DNA of 64,000 nt from Phycisphaeraceae bacterium (GTDB lineage Bacteria > Planctomycetota > Phycisphaerae > Phycisphaerales > UBA1924), in contig JAHBXL010000023.1 in assembly GCA_019636495.1 (NCBI GenBank), forward strand, positions 1 through 64,000. Reading direction: 5' to 3'. The position numbers and the translations under genes were made by a program. Within the stretch, counting starts at the first letter, position 1. Each line of letters opens with the position of its first letter. Below, one piece after another: positions 62,721-64,000 of this stretch. The notes under the pieces are model-generated. The model was not told where the DNA came from, did not search any database, and saw only the letters and a list, made by a program, of their open reading frames with translations.

Positions 62721-64000
62721 TCACTTCGCGTCAACCAACCTGGCGCGCCACTCCTCGGCTTTGGCGTGGTAGCCCTTGTCGGGCTCCGCCGCGTGCCAAG
62801 CGGAGTAGAGATTGACGAGCCCTGCTACACACTCGGTTGTGTCCTTGTGCGCCTCGCCGCGGGCTTGCACCAAGATTGGGTGGGCTTCAAGCAGGTTCGC
62901 TTCCGCGAGCGCGAAACGGTCGGCGTCGAAGCCGAGTCCCACGCGGGCGCGGGCGAGAGAGATGAGGACTGTGGCCAGACGAGGATCATCGCCACTCGTG
63001 AACGCGCTTTGCGCGTGGCGCTCAGCCGAGATCAGAAGCGCGAGCGCTTCGCCATGCCTTCCCATCGCGCAGAGCAGGTTCGCCAACTCCGCTGTGCACG
63101 TCACCGACTCACCGTCCTCGGCCCCGAACAACCCGACATTGCCCTCCATCGCCTCTCGCAGCAGAGGCAGCGCCTCCGCGAGGCGCCCCTGGTCCGACAG
63201 GAGATTCCCGAGATTGCTGAAGGATGACAGGGTATGTGCGTGACGGTCCCCCAGGATCCGTCGCCGACCTTCAAGCGCGTTGCGCAGATAGGCCTCGGCT
63301 TCGGACAGCTTCCGCTGCGCCATGAGCAGCGTGCCGAGGTTGTTCATGGCGGTCAGCGTCGATGCGTGGCTCTCTCCCAGCACCGCAAGCCGTCCCTCCA
63401 CTGTTGCCCGCAGGTAGGGCTCGGCTTGAGAGAGTCGCCCCTGCCTCTGCAGAACGGTTCCCAGGTTGTTCAAGGACACCAACGTGCCCATGTGCGCTGG
63501 TCCCAATGCGCGTCGATGCTTCTCGAGCGAGTCCCGAAGGACCGTTTCCGCTTCGTCAAGCCGACCCATTTCCATCAAGAGGTTTCCCATGTTGGCGAGA
63601 GAGGTAAGGGTGAACGGATGCGCATCGCCCAGCACGCGTACACGAGTTTCCAACACCTCACGGAACACCGGCTCCGCCTCGGTTATTCGTCCCTGCTTCT
63701 GCATGACAACCCCCAGGTTGTTCAAGCACCGCAATGTAACGTGATGGTCGCTCCCGAGGACCCGGCGAGATCGCTCAACAACGTCGCGGAAGAACACCGC
63801 CGCTTCCGCCAAGCGCCCCTGCGACACTCGTATGGCTCCGAGGTTCGTCAGGCACTGCAGCACCACGTCGTGTTCCGGACCCAGCACTCGCTCGCCCACT
63901 GCCAACGACCGTTGGTAATAGTCCTCGGCATCTTCTATCCGACCCTGGGCGGCGCGCAGGAATCCGGCATTATGAAGCCCCATGACGGTTGCAGCGTGCT
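62721..64000 (-). CDS. TPR-repeat protein (N-terminus beyond right edge)
   Basis: The frame is open to the right edge, so at least 426 residues of the C-terminal part are seen; an internal ATG at 63983 is not the start because the repeat pattern continues upstream of it. At least seven kinesin-light-chain-type TPR units of 42 residues follow the pattern TLTSLANMGNLLMEMGRLDE and AETVLRDSLEKHRRALGPAH. Such units at the C-terminus of planctomycete proteins often belong to Ser/Thr kinases of the type encoded at 51661, so a kinase N-terminus is a reasonable guess for the missing part. Confidence 0.88.
   Translation of the reverse strand, partial: HAATVMGLHNAGFLRAAQGRIEDAEDYYQRSLAVGERVLGPEHDVVLQCLTNLGAIRVSQGRLAEAAVFFRDVVERSRRVLGSDHHVTLRCLNNLGVVMQKQGRITEAEPVFREVLETRVRVLGDAHPFTLTSLANMGNLLMEMGRLDEAETVLRDSLEKHRRALGPAHMGTLVSLNNLGTVLQRQGRLSQAEPYLRATVEGRLAVLGESHASTLTAMNNLGTLLMAQRKLSEAEAYLRNALEGRRRILGDRHAHTLSSFSNLGNLLSDQGRLAEALPLLREAMEGNVGLFGAEDGESVTCTAELANLLCAMGRHGEALALLISAERHAQSAFTSGDDPRLATVLISLARARVGLGFDADRFALAEANLLEAHPILVQARGEAHKDTTECVAGLVNLYSAWHAAEPDKGYHAKAEEWRARLVDAK

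Overview
This is a high-GC, gene-dense bacterial chromosome segment that most resembles the planctomycete class Phycisphaerae. The pointers are secreted proteins ending in a short dockerin-like module (for example DWDGNNTVEVNDIFAFL), a PEP-CTERM-like tail, CNGNGIDD calcium-type repeats, two large Ser/Thr kinases fused to propeller or TPR-like parts, and several lipopolysaccharide genes. Taxonomy is inferred from protein style only. No rRNA, tRNA, CRISPR array, prophage or insertion sequence was seen.

Layout: 1-10.7 kb holds three secreted surface proteins (a beta-helix giant running off the left edge, a dockerin-tailed protein and a PPC/P-domain protein) around lpxD, plus an orphan + strand hairpin/terminator module that looks like a small RNA gene. 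10.9-17.8 kb carries a DEAD-box-type helicase divergent from alanine racemase, a kinase with a PD40 propeller, and a PEP-CTERM-like protein. 17.9-21.3 kb is an unusual patch: an LPS-type glycosyltransferase with poly-G tracts, an MlaF-like ATPase with long insertions, two 14-copy heptanucleotide arrays placed 5' of these two genes, and a cysteine desulfurase. 21.5-31.1 kb is a six-gene minus-strand run (AsmA-like, DUF4190-like, MlaF, MlaD, lipase-like, GmhB) that looks like an envelope-lipid operon without a visible MlaE permease.

31.2-39.7 kb holds a metallophosphoesterase, an OmpH/Skp chaperone, an ECF sigma/anti-sigma pair, pyrR, a glycosyltransferase overlapping a large unknown secreted protein, and an RlmN-type radical SAM enzyme. 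39.8-43.6 kb has a small membrane protein, a Fic protein with an 18-bp palindrome upstream, an EEP-family membrane protein and a UDP-sugar epimerase. 44-51.6 kb carries an unknown secreted protein, Mrp, an FAD oxidoreductase/aldo-keto reductase pair, an O-antigen ligase-like protein, a glycosyltransferase and a small membrane protein. 51.7-64 kb has a second kinase, hisS, a NIF3 protein, an unknown secreted protein, trpE, an HU-like protein, clpS, a 2-hydroxyacid dehydrogenase and a TPR protein running off the right edge.

Cross-cutting observations: (i) about nine start codons without a Shine-Dalgarno site sit 5-8 nt downstream of a TANNNT- or ATAAT-type hexamer, which would give leaderless mRNAs, while secreted and chaperone genes mostly carry clear GGAGG-type sites; (ii) a palindromic repeat with core CACCGCTCTCCAGAGCGGTG occurs at both ends of the window, once inside a coding N-terminus; (iii) envelope and surface functions (LPS, Mla-type transport, AsmA, OmpH, glycosyltransferases, anchored proteins) dominate.
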